Below are positions 62,383 to 64,000 of a DNA stretch of 64,000 bases, in pieces; positions within the stretch are counted from its first letter, which is position 1; each line of letters begins with the position of its first letter. Made by a program: the position numbers and the translations under genes. Source of the DNA: Campylobacterales bacterium (lineage in GTDB: Bacteria; Campylobacterota; Campylobacteria; Campylobacterales; QNZT01); contig JAJRSK010000053.1 of the NCBI GenBank assembly GCA_024278835.1, positions 25,844-89,843 of the forward strand. Direction: 5' to 3'. Below the pieces are notes generated by a model, which saw nothing but the letters and a program-made list of their open reading frames with translations, was not told the DNA's origin and searched no databases.

Positions 62383-63187
62383 GTTAGAAAAAGCAAAAAA
62401 AATCATCAAAGAGGCAGAGGCTATCATGATAACCGCAGGGGCGGGTATGGGTGTGGATAGTGGGCTTCCTGACTTTCGTGGTATAGAGGGATTTTGGCGA
62501 GCCTATCCTGTTATAAAAGATTTGGGACTTCGCTTTGAAGAGATGGCAAATCCCAAATGGTTTGAGAAAAATCCAGCCTTGGCATGGGCGTTTTATGGAC
62601 ATCGGCTCAACCTCTATAGAGAGACAACTCCCCACGCAGGATTTGGCAAACTTTTGGAGATAGCCAACAGAAAAAAAGATTATTTTATCTTCACCTCTAA
62701 TGTCGACGGGCAGTTTCAAAAGGCAGGTTTTGATGCAAACCGCATCGTAGAAATACATGGCTCTATCCACCATTTTCAATGCGCACAAAACTGCAATAAA
62801 AAGATTTACAAAGCAGATGTGGGGCATATCATGATAGACGAAAAAACATTTCGCGCACAAGAGCCTCTACCAACTTGCCCCGACTGCGGAGGAATAGCAC
62901 GACCTAATATCTTAATGTTTGGGGATTGGGAGTGGAACGCACAACGAACCGATATCCAAAGCCATCGTTTACAACGCTTTTTGGACGAGGTAGAAGAGAA
63001 AAATCACTCACTTGTTATTTTGGAATTTGGTGCCGGAAAAGCTATACCAACAGTAAGGGCTTTTGGAGAGCGTGTCGCTAGAAAAAAAGGCGTCACACTT
63101 ATCCGTGTCAATCCTCGTGACACTGAGGTGCCCTCTGGCAACATCTCTTTTCCCCTTGGGGCTAAAGAGATGATAGAGAGACTCTAA
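62375..63187 (+). CDS. Sir2-family NAD-dependent deacylase
   Basis: 270 residues. The Rossmann NAD site AIMITAGAGMGVDSGLPDFRG starts at residue 17 (shown in two blocks AIMITAGAGMG and VDSGLPDFRG). FTSNVDGQFQKAG, VEIHGSIHHFQC (catalytic His), and a zinc module with CAQNC and CPDCGG follow, then RPNILMFGDWEW and RVNPRD. Divergent from CobB: the usual GAGIS is GAGMG. It may deacylate enzymes such as Acs. The 8-base overlaps join bpt, nitroreductase and sirtuin in one transcript. Two TATCATGATA copies lie inside. Confidence 0.85.
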   Translation: MSELEKAKKIIKEAEAIMITAGAGMGVDSGLPDFRGIEGFWRAYPVIKDLGLRFEEMANPKWFEKNPALAWAFYGHRLNLYRETTPHAGFGKLLEIANRKKDYFIFTSNVDGQFQKAGFDANRIVEIHGSIHHFQCAQNCNKKIYKADVGHIMIDEKTFRAQEPLPTCPDCGGIARPNILMFGDWEWNAQRTDIQSHRLQRFLDEVEEKNHSLVILEFGAGKAIPTVRAFGERVARKKGVTLIRVNPRDTEVPSGNISFPLGAKEMIERL

Positions 63188-63810
63188 CTAGGATAGAGTT
63201 TTGGTGCACCTAGCTTCTCATGAAAGTCATTGGCTGCTTGTTTTGAGATACCAAGTCCCTTGGCTAACTTGTCAAGGTAGTGTGCCTCTTCTTGAGAATC
63301 AAGATTAATCGTCATTAAAGAAGTGAGATAGACTTCAGGTTCTATCCCTTTGGCACTTGCAATCACACCCTCAAGGTCTAGTGGCGCAGCCATCTCAGAC
63401 TTGACAAACTCTACCTCTTCAGGTGTCACATCACCGATATGCTTGACGATTTTTGCTTGCTCTTGCTCATCCATATGACCATCTGCTTTGGCAGCATTTA
63501 TCATCGCTTTTAAAAGGATTTTCGCTTGCTCTTCTTGTGTTGGTGTGGGATTGATAGTCTTACCTGAAAGTGCATCACCAAGAAGACCACCTAGTCCACT
63601 GTCTGTTCTTGTTTGACTGTTTCCACCCATGAGGTTTCCTAGCAAGTCACCCATACCACCACTTTGTGTGTTAGAACTAGCATCTTTGCCACCACCTAAC
63701 AATCCACCTAGCATACCGCCTAATCCTCCAGAACCACCCATCGCTTTTCCCACAGTCTTCGCCACCATGATACCCATCGCTACTTTTCCTAATGTTCCCA
63801 TTAAACTCAT
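63184..63810 (-). CDS. DUF533 (YebE-like) membrane-associated protein
   Basis: 208 residues: a Gly-rich N-terminal half (GGSGGLGGMLGGLLGGG, GMGDLLGNLMGGNS) and a C-terminal TerB-like helical domain (ILLKAMINAAKADGHMDEQEQAKI, then LDLEGVIASAKG, EEAHYLDKLAKGLGI). This matches DUF533/YebE. Family function is unknown; in enteric bacteria yebE is envelope-stress induced. AAAGGAGA precedes the ATG. Overlaps the convergent sirtuin gene by four bases. Confidence 0.85.
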   Translation of the reverse strand: MSLMGTLGKVAMGIMVAKTVGKAMGGSGGLGGMLGGLLGGGKDASSNTQSGGMGDLLGNLMGGNSQTRTDSGLGGLLGDALSGKTINPTPTQEEQAKILLKAMINAAKADGHMDEQEQAKIVKHIGDVTPEEVEFVKSEMAAPLDLEGVIASAKGIEPEVYLTSLMTINLDSQEEAHYLDKLAKGLGISKQAANDFHEKLGAPKLYPS

Positions 63811-63896
63811 TGTATTGTCTCCTTTAAGGTTTTTACAAAGATCTAGAAATCTTTATTCCTGGCGGATTCGCATACCAAGCGAATACCCTAACTAAA

Positions 63897-64000
63897 AATT
63901 GATTGTGTATTTAAGTCCAACAAGACTAAGATACCCAAAAACAATCAACTACTAAAGTTAAGGGGTAAAAATGTCATATAAACATCTCAGTCTTGAAGAA
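63897..64000 (+). mobile_element. left end of an IS30-family insertion sequence (partial)
   Basis: The window ends inside an IS whose transposase starts at 63971. The left boundary is not certain. An 8-bp inverted repeat (TTGATTGT 63899-63906 and ACAATCAA 63941-63948) lies between the DUF533 gene and the transposase, and the terminal repeat should fall near 63890-63910. Confidence 0.5.
63971..64000 (+). CDS. IS30-family transposase, N-terminal 10 codons (partial)
   Basis: ATG 63971 with AAGGGG nearby opens MSYKHLSLEE, the standard beginning of IS30-type transposases (M-x-Y-x-H-L-T/S-x-E-E-R). The rest lies beyond the window. The short length limits certainty, but the motif is quite specific. 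Confidence 0.65.
   Translation, partial: MSYKHLSLEE

Overview
The window looks like a chromosomal segment of a Campylobacterota (epsilonproteobacterial) genome, probably a free-living sulfur-oxidising or denitrifying relative of Sulfurimonas or Sulfurovum; the genus cannot be fixed from sequence reading alone. The evidence is low GC, HobA (the epsilon-specific DnaA partner), and several gene orders I recall from Helicobacter and Campylobacter: lysC-hobA-holB-folP, ilvC-minD-minE-dprA-ruvX, tatB-tatC-queA, and lolE-secA next to lolA. I see no rRNA, tRNA or CRISPR array. The last 30 bases open an IS30-type transposase that runs off the right edge.

Layout. 1-3.7 kb: a NosL-type copper protein, a small membrane ORF, an FtsX-type ABC permease and ATPase, and an unknown cysteine-bearing membrane protein. 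4-6.4 kb: an orphan antitoxin, an MddA-like membrane methyltransferase, a second NosL-like protein and a GHCxGMCGG copper/cytochrome-maturation membrane protein. 6.4-13 kb: trmH, ftsL-like, rsmH, a class II aldolase-like protein, a PpiD-like chaperone, ftsA and ftsZ. 13-20 kb: a Sel1 protein, aguB, folP, holB, hobA, lysC, rppH, hemW and a histone-H1-like DUF2853 protein. 20.7-28 kb: tatB, tatC, queA, an ArsC/Spx-like protein, an ICMT-like enzyme, ruvX, dprA, a polysaccharide-deacetylase-like protein, minE, minD and ilvC. 28-37 kb: secreted repeat proteins, a response regulator, acs, a Memo-like protein, a dihydroorotase-like pseudoenzyme, a cyclophilin, an S24 repressor, a 27-codon leader ORF and a Y-family polymerase. 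37-47 kb: hpf and a four-gene operon of three prepilin-like proteins plus a 2211-residue DUF11 surface protein, with a 274-bp MITE-like element immediately upstream. 47-57 kb: a LolC/E permease, secA with an internal amber codon, lolA, two murein-acting exported enzymes, gppA/ppx, pdxJ and pdxA. 57-64 kb: a STAS / SpoIIE-phosphatase / NIT-chemoreceptor signalling set, bpt, a nitroreductase, a sirtuin, a DUF533 protein and the IS30 edge.

The strongest unexplained signal is a dispersed perfect 10-bp palindrome, TATCATGATA. I count 37 exact copies by eye, where roughly 0.2-0.3 would be expected from base composition. It lies in coding and non-coding DNA, forms several start codons and three ATGA stop/start overlaps, and occurs twice as close pairs making 12-bp hairpins between convergent genes. 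Other notable signals are the in-frame TAG in secA, the three-way-junction MITE-like element, the pilin/giant-protein operon, and the leader ORF before the Y-family polymerase.
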